This document shows positions 1 to 8,658 of a DNA stretch of 64,000 nucleotides, piece after piece. The stretch's first letter is position 1. Every line of letters begins with the position of its first letter. The notes beneath the pieces were generated by a model. It was not told the DNA's origin. It was given only the letters and a program-made list of their open reading frames with translations, and did no database searches. The stretch lies in assembly GCA_028692395.1 (NCBI GenBank), contig JAQUXP010000012.1, forward strand, positions 1-64,000. The letters are read 5' to 3'. Made by a program: the position numbers and the translations under genes. This DNA comes from Lachnospiraceae bacterium. GTDB lineage: Bacteria > Bacillota > Clostridia > Lachnospirales > Lachnospiraceae.

Positions 1-292
1 TCATTCGGGATTAGTATTTAATATCAGTACCCATGAGTGTCTGCTAAATGAAAAACCACTTGAGCTGACCCCTACGGAGTTTTCTATATTGCGTATTTTG
101 TTGGAAAACAAGGGAAATGTGGTTAGTGCAGAGGAACTGTTCCACCAAATTTGGCAGGACGAGTATTACACAAAAAGTAATAACACCATTACCGTACACA
201 TCCGCCATTTACGAGAAAAGCTGCATGATACCGTTGACAATCCAAAGCACATAAAAACAATATGGGGAGTGGGGTATAAAATTGAAAAATAA
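1..292 (+). CDS. vanR: VanR-type response regulator, C-terminal part (cut by window start)
   Basis: Only the C-terminal DNA-binding half is present; the reading frame is open from base 2, so the gene begins outside the window. The visible part is an OmpR/PhoB winged helix: 'LTPTEFSILRILL', 'NTITVHIRHLREKL' and the terminal 'GVGYKIEK'. In van clusters this regulator is phosphorylated by VanS in response to glycopeptides and activates the resistance genes. Its last 11 bases overlap the start of the sensor kinase gene, which indicates translational coupling. The receiver domain, and any vanU in front of it, cannot be seen. The VanR name rests on the family motifs together with the van genes that follow. 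Confidence 0.85.
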   Translation, partial: HSGLVFNISTHECLLNEKPLELTPTEFSILRILLENKGNVVSAEELFHQIWQDEYYTKSNNTITVHIRHLREKLHDTVDNPKHIKTIWGVGYKIEK

Positions 293-1421
293 TAAACAAA
301 AGGCAATATACAAATCTGATTATTCAAAACTAAAGTTTAAATTATTTTCTAAACTTTTGGTCATGGTCGTAGCTTCTTTTCTTATTATTTTTTTCTTTTA
401 CAAATTATTTTGGAGCGATAGAGGTGGTAACTGGATTGTAGGTATAATTCAAGACTTATTAAAAATGGACTATACAAACGCTCTCAATTTATATCAACAG
501 GTTTTTCGGAACAATTTTTCTGTTATTTGGATAGTAGCAATCTCTATTACATTTTTTGTATTGCTTCGCATTGTTCTGAATTGGTTTACAAAATACTTTG
601 ATATAGTAAATCAAGGCATAGACGACTTATTAACCGATGATATGGAAATACATCTTCCCTCTGAAATGACAGCAATTGAGCGCAAGTTAAACGCCGTAAA
701 GCAGGAATTGAAACAGCGCACATTGGAAGCGCAGTTAGCTGAGCAACGTAAAAATGATTTGGTTATGTATTTAGCCCATGATATACGAACTCCTTTAACC
801 TCAGTAATTGGCTACCTTAACCTTTTAGCTGAAGCACCAGATATGCCGGCTGAGCAAAAAGCTAAGTATGTGAATATTACCCTTGACAAAGCTTATCGTT
901 TAGAGAAAATGATAAATGAATTTTTCGAAATAACTCGGTATAACTTACAGCAGATAAGTCTTTCAAGGGAAAACATTGACTTGTACTATATGCTTGTGCA
1001 GCTTACTGACGAACTCTCACCAATCTTATCCACAAATGGAAATACCGCAATCCTAAAAGCAGATGAAAATTTAACTATCTATGGCGACCCTGATAAGTTG
1101 GCTCGTGTTTTCAATAATGTTTTGAAAAATGCAGCGGCATACAGCTATCCAAACACAGAAATCAATATTCTTGCCGAGGAAAAAGACACTTCCGTTATTA
1201 TTTCATTTATAAATAGAGGAAAGACCATTTCAAAAGAAAAATTAGCCTCACTTTTTGAGAAGTTTTACCGTTTAGATGAAGCCCGTACATCTAACACAGG
1301 TGGTGCCGGATTGGGATTAGCTATTGCAAATGAAATTATTACCTTGCATGGTGGAACGATTACCGCTGATAGCGAGAATGACACTATAACGTTTAAGATA
1401 ACTCTGCCAAAGATACATTAA
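282..1421 (+). CDS. vanS: VanS-type sensor histidine kinase
   Basis: Membrane sensor kinase of 379 residues paired with VanR. Two hydrophobic spans (about residues 22-44 and 79-101) enclose a short extracellular loop. A HAMP-like linker is followed by the H-box 'LAHDIRTPLTS' (His166), the N-box 'NVLKNAAAYS' and the G-box 'GGAGLGLAIANEI', so the catalytic core looks intact. The start is a TTG overlapping the vanR end; I saw no better ATG with a ribosome binding site. It is followed by a hairpin terminator before vanY, so the regulatory pair and the resistance genes are probably separate transcription units, as known for vanG operons. It could respond to vancomycin, but signal specificity is not readable from sequence. 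Confidence 0.85.
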   Translation: MKNNKQKAIYKSDYSKLKFKLFSKLLVMVVASFLIIFFFYKLFWSDRGGNWIVGIIQDLLKMDYTNALNLYQQVFRNNFSVIWIVAISITFFVLLRIVLNWFTKYFDIVNQGIDDLLTDDMEIHLPSEMTAIERKLNAVKQELKQRTLEAQLAEQRKNDLVMYLAHDIRTPLTSVIGYLNLLAEAPDMPAEQKAKYVNITLDKAYRLEKMINEFFEITRYNLQQISLSRENIDLYYMLVQLTDELSPILSTNGNTAILKADENLTIYGDPDKLARVFNNVLKNAAAYSYPNTEINILAEEKDTSVIISFINRGKTISKEKLASLFEKFYRLDEARTSNTGGAGLGLAIANEIITLHGGTITADSENDTITFKITLPKIH

Positions 1422-1482
1422 TAAAGTTTCAATTTGAAATTAGGATTTCCTTAGGAATTAAACAACTTTATATTAAAGTCCC

Positions 1483-1530
1483 AAATGCTCTTGTTCAGTA
1501 CAATAAATACTGACAGGAGCATTTTTATTT
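1483..1530 (+). terminator. Terminator or attenuator between vanS and vanY
   Basis: AAATGCTC (1483-1490) pairs with GAGCATTT (1517-1524), with a further inner stem TCAGTA/TACTGA, and is followed by a T-rich run. It would end the vanRS transcript. The only -10-like box seen for vanY (TATATT, 1469-1474) lies upstream of this hairpin, so the hairpin may instead act as an attenuator in the vanY leader. Confidence 0.7.
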
Positions 1531-1558
1531 CTTAAATATTCAAAGGAGGTCTATTTCA

Positions 1559-2425
1559 ATGAGAAGATGTGAGAATGATGATAATTTAGACAGATACAGC
1601 CGAGGAAAAAAAATGAAGCGTCGTTCTGCCTGCAAACGCATAATTTTACGATTTACAGTATGTATCTGCCTTGCAGTAATGATAGTTATAGCTTGTCATG
1701 TTGGAAGAATTTTTCAAAACAATGTCGCAAAACAGCCTTTATCTTTCCCCGATACGGTAGCAGGCGTATCAGAAAAGGATTTTAACGACATTCCAAATGA
1801 CGTTGCAGAAGCAAGTACAGATGAAACCTCATGGTGCTTGATTTTGACAAACAAATGGAACCCTATTCCAAATGATTACAAAGTTGAATTGACATCATTA
1901 TCTAATGGCGAGTTAATAGATACTCGCATATATCCCGCCCTGCAAAAAATGTTTGATAATGCGAGAAATGATGTTGTTTATCCGATTGTCGCTTCCGGCT
2001 ATCGAACAACAGAAAAGCAAGAAAGTCTTATGAGTGAAAAAATCAATGACTATGAAAATAAAGGGTATTCCACAGATGAAGCAAAAACGAAAGCAGAAGC
2101 ATGGGTGGCGATTCCTGGAACAAGCGAACATCAATTAGGTATAGCCGTAGATATTAACGCTGACGGTATTCATTCCACAGGCGATGAGGTTTATAAATGG
2201 CTTGCTGAAAACGCATATAAATATGGCTTTATTAACCGCTACCCACCAGACAAAACAGAAATCACAGGAGTGATTAACGAACCTTGGCATTACCGTTATG
2301 TTGGTGTTGTTGCGGCAACAGAAATCAAAAATCAAGGTATCTGCCTTGAAGAATATTTAGACAAGACTAATTTAGGTGGTTGGTTAGATTTGAAAGTTAG
2401 AAATAATACAATAACAAACTTATAA
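1559..2425 (+). CDS. vanY: D-Ala-D-Ala carboxypeptidase VanY (VanYG type)
   Basis: Membrane-anchored M15-family DD-carboxypeptidase of 288 residues. It trims terminal D-Ala from pentapeptide precursors and so removes vancomycin targets that escape VanXY. A basic N-terminus is followed by one membrane span (about 28-49). The zinc site shows the family motifs 'SEHQLGIAVD' (His191, Asp198) and 'EPWHYRYVG' (Glu241, His244). The start at 1559 has a strong AAAGGAGG nine bases upstream; a second possible start lies at 1613. Unlike the E. faecalis BM4518 vanG cluster, where vanY is known to be frameshifted, this copy is open throughout. It is followed directly by the ligase gene, with no vanW between them. 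Confidence 0.88.
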   Translation: MRRCENDDNLDRYSRGKKMKRRSACKRIILRFTVCICLAVMIVIACHVGRIFQNNVAKQPLSFPDTVAGVSEKDFNDIPNDVAEASTDETSWCLILTNKWNPIPNDYKVELTSLSNGELIDTRIYPALQKMFDNARNDVVYPIVASGYRTTEKQESLMSEKINDYENKGYSTDEAKTKAEAWVAIPGTSEHQLGIAVDINADGIHSTGDEVYKWLAENAYKYGFINRYPPDKTEITGVINEPWHYRYVGVVAATEIKNQGICLEEYLDKTNLGGWLDLKVRNNTITNL

Positions 2426-2457
2426 GGCTATCATGCCTTGTCAGACAGGAGGACAAA

Positions 2458-3630
2458 ATGAATTTTGATGATGAATTAGAAAAAGAAGTCAAAGACACAT
2501 TGCACAATGTGACAGCGAATATGACTCCCTCTCCGAGTTTCAAAGAAAGTGTAGATAATGCTCTTTTGCAGTGCTGTCACGATATGCGAAAAAAAGTTGC
2601 TGTTATTTTTGGAGGTTGCTCCCCGGAATATAGTGTTTCGCTACAATCAGCATATGCAGTAATAAGTAACATGGATAAGGAAAAATATTTACCCGTTTTG
2701 ATTGGTATCACCTCGCAGGGAGATTGGTTTTATTTTAACGGGGATATTGAGAAAATCGCAAATGACACTTGGCGCAATGATACTGATTGTATTCCTGCGG
2801 CGGTATCTCCCAATCGTTCTAAACACATCATTCTTAAATATGACGACAAACGAACAGACAAGATTTCTATTGATGTTGTATTTCCTGTTTTGCATGGTAG
2901 AAATGGTGAGGACGGCACGGTACAAGGTGTTTTTGAGCTTGCGGGCATCCCAATAGTGGGTTGTGGAGTTCTTGCGTCTGCCTTATGCATGGATAAAGAT
3001 AGAGCGCACAAACTCGTTCATGTAGCAGGCATTTCTGTTCCGCACTCCTACATTCTTACGAAAAGTATGGACGCCGGAATTGCTCTTTCTTACGCAGAGG
3101 AAATAGGCTATCCGCTGTTTGTAAAGCCTATCAAAGCAGGTTCCTCTTTTGGAGTGACAAAGGTACTTGACCGATGTGATTTGCCTGCTGCCATCAAATT
3201 AGCATTTGAATATGATGACAACGTTATTATCGAAGAAAATATAACAGGTTTTGAGGTAGGCTGTGCTGTTTTAGGAAACGAAACGCTGACAGTTGGTGAA
3301 GTTGATGAAATTGAACTTTCAGACGGGTTCTTTGATTTTACGGAAAAATATTCTTTAAAAACTTCTGCTATCCATGTTCCTGCAAGAATTGACGCTGATA
3401 CAGCGAAGCAGATAAAAGAAACCGCAAAAATAATTTTTAAGGTGTTAAATTGTCAAGGATTTGCACGAGTAGATATGTTTTTGTCTGCTTCCGGTGAAAT
3501 TGTATTTAATGAAGTCAATACCATTCCGGGCTTTACAACGCACAGCCGATTTCCTAATATGCTTAAGGCTATCGGTATAGCGTTTGAAGATGTCCTTACT
3601 ATCGCAATTGAATTGGCGGTGAAAATATGA
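2458..3630 (+). CDS. vanG: D-alanine--D-serine ligase VanG with N-terminal extension
   Basis: ATP-grasp ligase that makes D-Ala-D-Ser, the low-affinity replacement for D-Ala-D-Ala in peptidoglycan precursors. The ligase body begins at about residue 43 ('MRKKVAVIFGGCSPEYSVS') and ends with 'EVNTIPGFTTHSRFP'. The omega-loop reads Glu296-Lys297-Tyr298, the EKY pattern of D-Ser (VanC/E/G) ligases rather than the D-Lac type. The 42 residues before the usual family start are extra. They are preceded by a clear AGGAGG six bases before the ATG at 2458, whereas no ribosome binding site precedes the internal ATG at 2584, so the extension is probably translated. The stop overlaps the vanXY start by four bases (ATGA). 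Confidence 0.9.
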   Translation: MNFDDELEKEVKDTLHNVTANMTPSPSFKESVDNALLQCCHDMRKKVAVIFGGCSPEYSVSLQSAYAVISNMDKEKYLPVLIGITSQGDWFYFNGDIEKIANDTWRNDTDCIPAAVSPNRSKHIILKYDDKRTDKISIDVVFPVLHGRNGEDGTVQGVFELAGIPIVGCGVLASALCMDKDRAHKLVHVAGISVPHSYILTKSMDAGIALSYAEEIGYPLFVKPIKAGSSFGVTKVLDRCDLPAAIKLAFEYDDNVIIEENITGFEVGCAVLGNETLTVGEVDEIELSDGFFDFTEKYSLKTSAIHVPARIDADTAKQIKETAKIIFKVLNCQGFARVDMFLSASGEIVFNEVNTIPGFTTHSRFPNMLKAIGIAFEDVLTIAIELAVKI

Positions 3631-4400
3631 AATCCATTACTTTAGAAAAAAACTGTATCTACGATGGAAATCTGATTTTAGTAAATGGACAATACCCTTG
3701 TATGAAGAACGGCGCAGAGCATACGCTGCTGCCCATAAATACTGACACAAATAGGGTGCAGCTTGAAGCAAATGTTGTCAAACTTCTTTCAAGTATTATA
3801 GACAAACTCAATGCTTGGGAACAGATTAGAGTAGTAAGTGGCTGGCGTTCAGCGCAGGAACAGCAGGAAATCTATACACAATCACTCAAAGAAAACGGAA
3901 CTGCCTTCACACAAAAATACGTTGCACTTCCCGGTCACAGTGAACACCAGACTGGACTTGCCATAGACCTTGCAAGGGAACAAGCTAACATTGATTTTCT
4001 GTGTCCCGATTTCCCTTATGTGGGAGTATGTCAAGCATTTCGAAAAAATGCAATTTCTTATGGCTTCATTGAACGCTATCCGAAAACCAAAGAAAGTATT
4101 ACAGGGATTGCACATGAGCCGTGGCATTTTCGTTATGTAGGCGTACCTCATGCAGAAATAATGCGGAAACACAATTTTGCTCTTGAGGAATATATTTGTT
4201 TTTTAAAAAATTATCCCTATGATAAAAAATACTACATTTTTCGCATTAAGGATATGTGTATTGAGGTTTCCTACTTGGCAGCAGAAAAAACAGCGGATAC
4301 CAGTTTTGAACTTGACGACAATATTCCATACTCGGTTTCCGGCAATAACATAGACGGTTATATCATTACCGAGTGGAGGAAGAACAATGGAAACCAATAA
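3627..4400 (+). CDS. vanXY: Bifunctional D,D-dipeptidase/carboxypeptidase VanXY
   Basis: Cytoplasmic M15-family zinc enzyme of 257 residues that hydrolyses D-Ala-D-Ala and trims D-Ala from pentapeptide, leaving D-Ser-ended precursors to dominate. No signal peptide or membrane span is visible. The zinc and catalytic residues appear as 'SEHQTGLAID' (His107, Asp114) and 'EPWHFRYVG' (Glu164, His167). Its catalytic domain is a paralogue of the VanY product just upstream. It overlaps the ligase gene by four bases and the racemase gene by 14, so the three are almost certainly translated from one message. Confidence 0.9.
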   Translation: MKSITLEKNCIYDGNLILVNGQYPCMKNGAEHTLLPINTDTNRVQLEANVVKLLSSIIDKLNAWEQIRVVSGWRSAQEQQEIYTQSLKENGTAFTQKYVALPGHSEHQTGLAIDLAREQANIDFLCPDFPYVGVCQAFRKNAISYGFIERYPKTKESITGIAHEPWHFRYVGVPHAEIMRKHNFALEEYICFLKNYPYDKKYYIFRIKDMCIEVSYLAAEKTADTSFELDDNIPYSVSGNNIDGYIITEWRKNNGNQ

Positions 4401-6525
4401 ACGGCTTGGGGGATTAGACCATTTTAAAATATTGGCTGCACTATTGATAATTGCTATACATACGTCGCCGCTCTCCTCTTTTAGCAACAGCGCAGACTTT
4501 GTATTCACAAGAATTATTGCACGAATAGCTGTTCCTTTTTTTATTATGACAACGGGCTATTTCCTTTTGCCGCAATATCTCTTTAACAACTGTAAGGATA
4601 TGAAGCCGTTGTATGGTTTTTTGAAAAAGTCTTTGCTACTATATGCCATTGCTATTATTATCTATCTCCCTGTCAATCTTTATTCCGGGCAGTTAAATGG
4701 TATAGGCTTTCTTGACGTTTTTCGTATATTGATATTTGACGGTACGCTCTATCATTTATGGTATCTGCCCGCTTCTATACTTGGTGTGCTTGTTCTTTTT
4801 CTTATGAGCAGAAAACTACCGTTTAAAGTAACTGTTGGGGTGGTGATTTTTCTCTATATATTGGGACTGTTTGGAGATAGTTATTTTGGATTTTTGACAA
4901 ATCTACACTTTTTCCAAGAAATCTACATGGATATGTTCCACGTGTTTTCTTACACCCGAAACGGCATTTTTTACGTCCCCATTTTTCTTGTCCTCGGAGC
5001 AGCTATACAACAAGTGCCGCAAAAGACAAACAGAAAATTAACCGTTATTGCTTTTGGTTTTTCGCTTATTGTGATGATAGCTGAGGGAATAACGCTCCAT
5101 CATTTGAATGTTCAGCGGCATGACAGTATGTATATTGCATTATTGCCCTGTATGGTTTTTCTTTTTCAAATTGTCTTGTCTGCTGATATGAAGTCAAAAA
5201 AACGATTGCGGACAATTTCGACATGGATATATATTCTTCACCCATTGTTGATCATCTTTGTGCGAGGAATTGCAAAGCTCACACACTTAGAAAACCTGTT
5301 TATAAATAATAGCATAATTCATTATACTGTCGTATGCGTTCTATCCTGCACATTTGCAATTATTCTTGAAAATTTATTAGCCAAAGGCAAAGTCAACAAG
5401 CTACCATTTCCTTGTGGTCGTGCATGGATAGAGATTGACAAAAATAGCCTGCGCCAAAATGTCAGCGCATTACGTACCCTGCTCCCATCGGGAAGTCAGT
5501 TGATGCCAGCGATAAAAGCAAATGCTTATGGTCATGGTGCCGTACTTTTAGCAAAAGAGCTGAACAAATTAGGCATAACAGCTTTTTGTGTTGCAACTGT
5601 ATTAGAAGGTGTGGAGCTACGCAATGGCGGAGTAAAAGGCGATATTTTGATTTTGGGCTATACGCACCCTAAACAGTTTTCGCTATTGAAAAAATACCAT
5701 TTGACACAGACTGTGATTGATAGTGGTTATGCTAAGACCCTAAATGCGTATGGCAAAAAGATAAAAGTGCAGTTGAAAATTGATACAGGTATGCATCGTA
5801 TGGGAGAACGTGCAGAGCGAGAAGAAGAAATATGCAGCATTTTTCATTGCAAAAATCTTATAATCACAGGTGCTTATACACATTTATGCTGTGATGAAAC
5901 AACAACAGCCAATGATGCTGAATTTACAAAAAAGCAGGGCGACAAGTTCTACTCCGTTGTTTCTGATTTAGAAAAGCGTGGATATTCTTGCGGTAAACTA
6001 CACCTGTTGGCGAGCTATGGGTTAATAAATTATCCGGAGTTTGCAGGCGATTATGTTCGTATTGGAATTGCTTTATATGGCGTTTTGAGCAATAAAACGG
6101 ACTTAAACTACTGTCCAGTCGAGCTTCACCCAGTCTTGTCAATTAAAGCGAGAGTTGCATTAACAAAAGATTTGTTCGAGGGCGAAGGTGTCGGATACGG
6201 CTTGCAATATGTCGCAAAACAAGATAGAAAAATAGCCGTTTTAACAATCGGATACGCTGACGGAATACCCCGCACACTCTCTTGTGGTCATGGGAAAGTC
6301 TTAATAAATCAAAATGAAGCCCCGATTATTGGGCGTATTTGCATGGACCAAACGCTAATTGACATTACAGATGTACCATGCGTAAAGCCCGGTGATATTG
6401 CAGTTGTTATTGGGGGGTGTGGAAACAAAGAGATAACAGCGTATGACCTTGCAGAAGCATCTGGAACTATTACAAACGAGCTGTTGAGCCGTTTAGGTAG
6501 CCGCTTAAACAGAGTATTAGTATAA
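4387..6525 (+). CDS. vanT: Membrane-bound serine racemase VanT
   Basis: Two-domain protein of 712 residues, which matches the size known for VanTG. Residues 1 to about 340 form an acyltransferase-3-type membrane domain with about ten hydrophobic spans ('GLDHFKILAALLIIAIHTS'), thought to take up L-Ser. Residues from about 345 form a fold-type III PLP racemase of the Alr family, with 'MPAIKANAYGHG' carrying the PLP lysine Lys377 and a C-terminal 'GRICMDQTLIDIT'. It supplies D-Ser to the ligase. The gene ends the cluster; just after its stop the sequence becomes a recombinase remnant. Confidence 0.92.
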   Translation: METNKRLGGLDHFKILAALLIIAIHTSPLSSFSNSADFVFTRIIARIAVPFFIMTTGYFLLPQYLFNNCKDMKPLYGFLKKSLLLYAIAIIIYLPVNLYSGQLNGIGFLDVFRILIFDGTLYHLWYLPASILGVLVLFLMSRKLPFKVTVGVVIFLYILGLFGDSYFGFLTNLHFFQEIYMDMFHVFSYTRNGIFYVPIFLVLGAAIQQVPQKTNRKLTVIAFGFSLIVMIAEGITLHHLNVQRHDSMYIALLPCMVFLFQIVLSADMKSKKRLRTISTWIYILHPLLIIFVRGIAKLTHLENLFINNSIIHYTVVCVLSCTFAIILENLLAKGKVNKLPFPCGRAWIEIDKNSLRQNVSALRTLLPSGSQLMPAIKANAYGHGAVLLAKELNKLGITAFCVATVLEGVELRNGGVKGDILILGYTHPKQFSLLKKYHLTQTVIDSGYAKTLNAYGKKIKVQLKIDTGMHRMGERAEREEEICSIFHCKNLIITGAYTHLCCDETTTANDAEFTKKQGDKFYSVVSDLEKRGYSCGKLHLLASYGLINYPEFAGDYVRIGIALYGVLSNKTDLNYCPVELHPVLSIKARVALTKDLFEGEGVGYGLQYVAKQDRKIAVLTIGYADGIPRTLSCGHGKVLINQNEAPIIGRICMDQTLIDITDVPCVKPGDIAVVIGGCGNKEITAYDLAEASGTITNELLSRLGSRLNRVLV

Positions 6526-6686
6526 TTTTAATAGCAAAATCAAATTCTGCCGACAAGATAGAGCGACCTAAGAAAGAACGCTTTACTGGGAGCTTTTATG
6601 ACAGCGAAGAAATCAACCAACTTTTTGAAGCCGCCAAAGGCGATTTGTTGGAGCTGCCTATCCTGTTCGGCGGCGGCACTTGTTAA
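6526..6686 (+). pseudogene. Tyrosine recombinase (ICE integrase) fragment
   Basis: Read in the frame starting at 6534, this stretch gives about 45 residues beginning 'AKSNSADKIERPKKERF' and continuing through 'GSFYDSEEINQLFEA' to 'LELPILFG'. From family knowledge this is the central segment of Tn916-like and other ICE tyrosine recombinases, just before the part carrying the catalytic arginine. There is no start codon context. Homology stops after 'LPILFG', with a stop codon at 6684-6686, so both ends are missing. The similarity seems to begin right at the vanT stop codon, which suggests a deletion joined vanT to the inside of an integrase gene. The match is from memory of the family, not a search. 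Confidence 0.75.
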
Positions 6687-6695
6687 TGGGCTGAG

Positions 6696-6729
6696 TTTAG
6701 GAGAGAACTCATAAAAGTTCTCTCCTAAA
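6696..6729. repeat. Perfect 14-bp inverted repeat after the van block
   Basis: TTTAGGAGAGAACT (6696-6709) and its exact complement AGTTCTCTCCTAAA (6716-6729) are separated by six bases. No T-run follows on either strand, so it is not a standard terminator. It could end the van transcripts weakly, or mark an element end. Confidence 0.7.
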
Positions 6730-6782
6730 AAGAGCTAAAAGGAATAAAATCAGAGCTTTTTCAACTCCACTTATTTTACTGC

Positions 6783-6828
6783 AAAAAAAGAAAAGCCTGC
6801 ACCCACCCATGCGGGTTTACAGACTTTT
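6783..6828 (-). terminator. Rho-independent terminator of tRNA-Ser
   Basis: On the minus strand an AAAAG...CTTTT stem with an inner ACCC/GGGT pairing is followed by a run of seven T. It lies seven bases after the tRNA 3' end. Confidence 0.75.
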
Positions 6829-6835
6829 CAGATAG

Positions 6836-6921
6836 CGGAGTGGGTGGGATTCGAACCCACGTGGCGTTGCCGCCAAACGCATTTCGAGTGCGCCCCGTTA
6901 TGACCGCTTCGATACCACTCC
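6836..6921 (-). tRNA. tRNA-Ser (anticodon CGA)
   Basis: An 86-base tRNA on the minus strand. The acceptor stem is GGAGTGG/CCACTCC with discriminator G, and CCA is not encoded. The anticodon loop CTCGAAA gives anticodon CGA (serine, codon UCG). There is a long variable arm typical of class II tRNAs, and the T-arm contains GGTTCGAATCC. Its 3' end points towards the integrase fragment and van cluster, the usual side for tRNA-targeted integration. Confidence 0.95.
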
Positions 6922-7076
6922 CCTCTGCATGTCCGGACTTTGGACACGCTTTCAATTATATATGTTTCCGCACAAATCGTCAATAACATTTTTTCTTTCA
7001 TTTCCATAGACTGTCGGCACACATACTCCCACATTTTGTTTCCACAGGGCTTATGGATGTGCCGCCACTCTCTCAG

Positions 7077-7538
7077 TTATTTCTTCCTGATGGCTCTCAG
7101 ATGGCGGAAAAAGCTGCTCATCATCTCGCTGCACTGTTCCTCCAGCACACCGCTTACTATCTCGACCTGATGATTAAACTGAGGCACATTTAGAAGATTT
7201 AAGACAGAACCGGCACAGCCGGCCTTTGGATTCATGCATCCGATTACCACCTTATCGATTCGGGCCTGGACGATGGCACCGGCACACATCTGACAGGGTT
7301 CCAGCGTAACATACATCGTACAGCCTTCCAATCTCCAGTCCCCCAGCTTCTTACTGGCTTTTTTTATGGCATTGATCTCTGCGTGGGAGGTGGTGTTCTG
7401 ATCTGTGTTTCGACGGTTATACCCCCGTGCAATAATTTTATCTTCGTATACAATCACACAGCCAATGGGAACCTCCATCAGTTTTTCCGCCTTTCTTGCC
7501 TGGCGGATAGCTTCCTTCATATAATATTCCTGCTCCAT
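7077..7538 (-). CDS. tadA: tRNA adenosine(34) deaminase TadA
   Basis: Cytidine-deaminase-fold enzyme of 153 residues that converts A34 to inosine in tRNA-Arg(ACG). The zinc and catalytic motifs are intact: 'SHAEINA' (His52, Glu54) and 'PCQMCAGAI' (Cys82, Cys85). The start is ATG at 7538, preceded by AGGAGG. It stands alone between the tRNA-Ser gene and a divergent hypothetical gene. One of the short palindromic repeats sits in its upstream gap. Confidence 0.95.
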   Translation of the reverse strand: MEQEYYMKEAIRQARKAEKLMEVPIGCVIVYEDKIIARGYNRRNTDQNTTSHAEINAIKKASKKLGDWRLEGCTMYVTLEPCQMCAGAIVQARIDKVVIGCMNPKAGCAGSVLNLLNVPQFNHQVEIVSGVLEEQCSEMMSSFFRHLRAIRKK

Positions 7539-7563
7539 CTGTTCCTCCTGTTATGGAAATGAT

Positions 7564-7603
7564 GTAACGATTCAGTATATGTGCAGACCTGCTGAATCGT
7601 TAC
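7564..7603 (+). repeat. Short dispersed palindrome, copy 1
   Basis: GTAACGATTCAG (7564-7575) is followed 16 bases later by its exact complement CTGAATCGTTAC (7592-7603). The right half matches copies at 10784, 11016, 48089 and 52112. It lies in the divergent gap between tadA and the next gene. Confidence 0.8.
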
Positions 7604-7667
7604 GAAATAATCATAAAACTTCAGATTTTTGCATATGATAAAAAGAACAAAAATCCGAGGTAGCTTC

Positions 7668-8600
7668 ATGTCCGACTACAAACGCTTTATCTCATATATT
7701 TACGAATACATAAATCAAAAAAAGGCCGCCAACCGTGGATTTGTTAAAGTAGAATCACGCCCCGGTATGTCCCGGCTTCAATTTCAGATCAATGTTTTCT
7801 CTCTTCCTGCCCAAAGTCCCCTTTCCGTCTATGGATATCACCATGCAGGTGACTCCCTGCCCGGACAGCTGCTTGGAAAACTGCATGCTACCCAGTCCGG
7901 TATCCATGAGTGCATCACCTTACAACCAACTGAGTCTACACAGAAAGATCCCCTCGCACCCTTTGACGGATTAATTCTGCTGGATCCCACCCAGGGACGC
8001 TTCTTTGCCACCCAATGGGACGATATTCCGGTCATACCCCGCCAGTTTCAGGAGGAATCTGCGGCAAAACCGGTCCCTCCGCAGCCGGAGCCGACCCAAA
8101 ATACCGAAGAAAAGGTCAGCTCTTCATCTGTCTCTTTGGAAGAGCCTGAAGAACCAGCTTCGCCTCCGGAGATTTCTGCGGAAAGCATGGACTCCAATCC
8201 GGATCTGACCGCTGAAAAGCTTCCTCCAAAAAGCTCTGTCTGGACACAGCTGCAGGAAAAGTTTCCCCGGATACAGCCCTTCGATGATGAGGAATTCTCC
8301 GACTGTCTTCAGATTAAGCTGCAGGATTTCCCTTATCTTCGAGAGCTTGGTTTTCAGATTTCCTGCAGTCAGTTTATCTGCCGCAGTTTCCAATGTTATC
8401 ATCATCTGCTGCTTGCCTGCATGGAAATGGAGAAAACCCCGACCTTTCTCCTTGGAATACCAGGTATTTACAATGAAAATGAATTGTTTTTGGCACAGCT
8501 TTACGGTTTTCGGCATTTTAAACAGGGTCGTCTGAGCACAGACTCCGACAATCACAAAAGAGGCGGCTACTGGTACCGCCCCCTCTCCTGCTGCAATTAG
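7668..8600 (+). CDS. Hypothetical protein, Lachnospiraceae type (DUF6128-like)
   Basis: A 310-residue protein of unknown function. An N-terminal globular part (to about 130) is followed by a Pro/Glu/Ser-rich low-complexity linker (about 135-200). A C-terminal domain contains 'FLLGIPGIYNENELFLAQLYGF' split by the linker pattern, and ends near 'GGYWYRP'. I recognise the C-terminal pattern as one common in Lachnospiraceae hypotheticals (DUF6128 as far as I recall), with no assigned activity. The start at 7668 was chosen because GAGG lies eight bases upstream; an upstream in-frame ATG at 7629 has no such signal. No signal peptide or membrane segment is visible. Confidence 0.65.
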   Translation: MSDYKRFISYIYEYINQKKAANRGFVKVESRPGMSRLQFQINVFSLPAQSPLSVYGYHHAGDSLPGQLLGKLHATQSGIHECITLQPTESTQKDPLAPFDGLILLDPTQGRFFATQWDDIPVIPRQFQEESAAKPVPPQPEPTQNTEEKVSSSSVSLEEPEEPASPPEISAESMDSNPDLTAEKLPPKSSVWTQLQEKFPRIQPFDDEEFSDCLQIKLQDFPYLRELGFQISCSQFICRSFQCYHHLLLACMEMEKTPTFLLGIPGIYNENELFLAQLYGFRHFKQGRLSTDSDNHKRGGYWYRPLSCCN

Positions 8601-8658
8601 TACATCGTTTCCTAAATAACTGCCACATGAAGCTGGTCTATATTTCGTTTACGATGTA

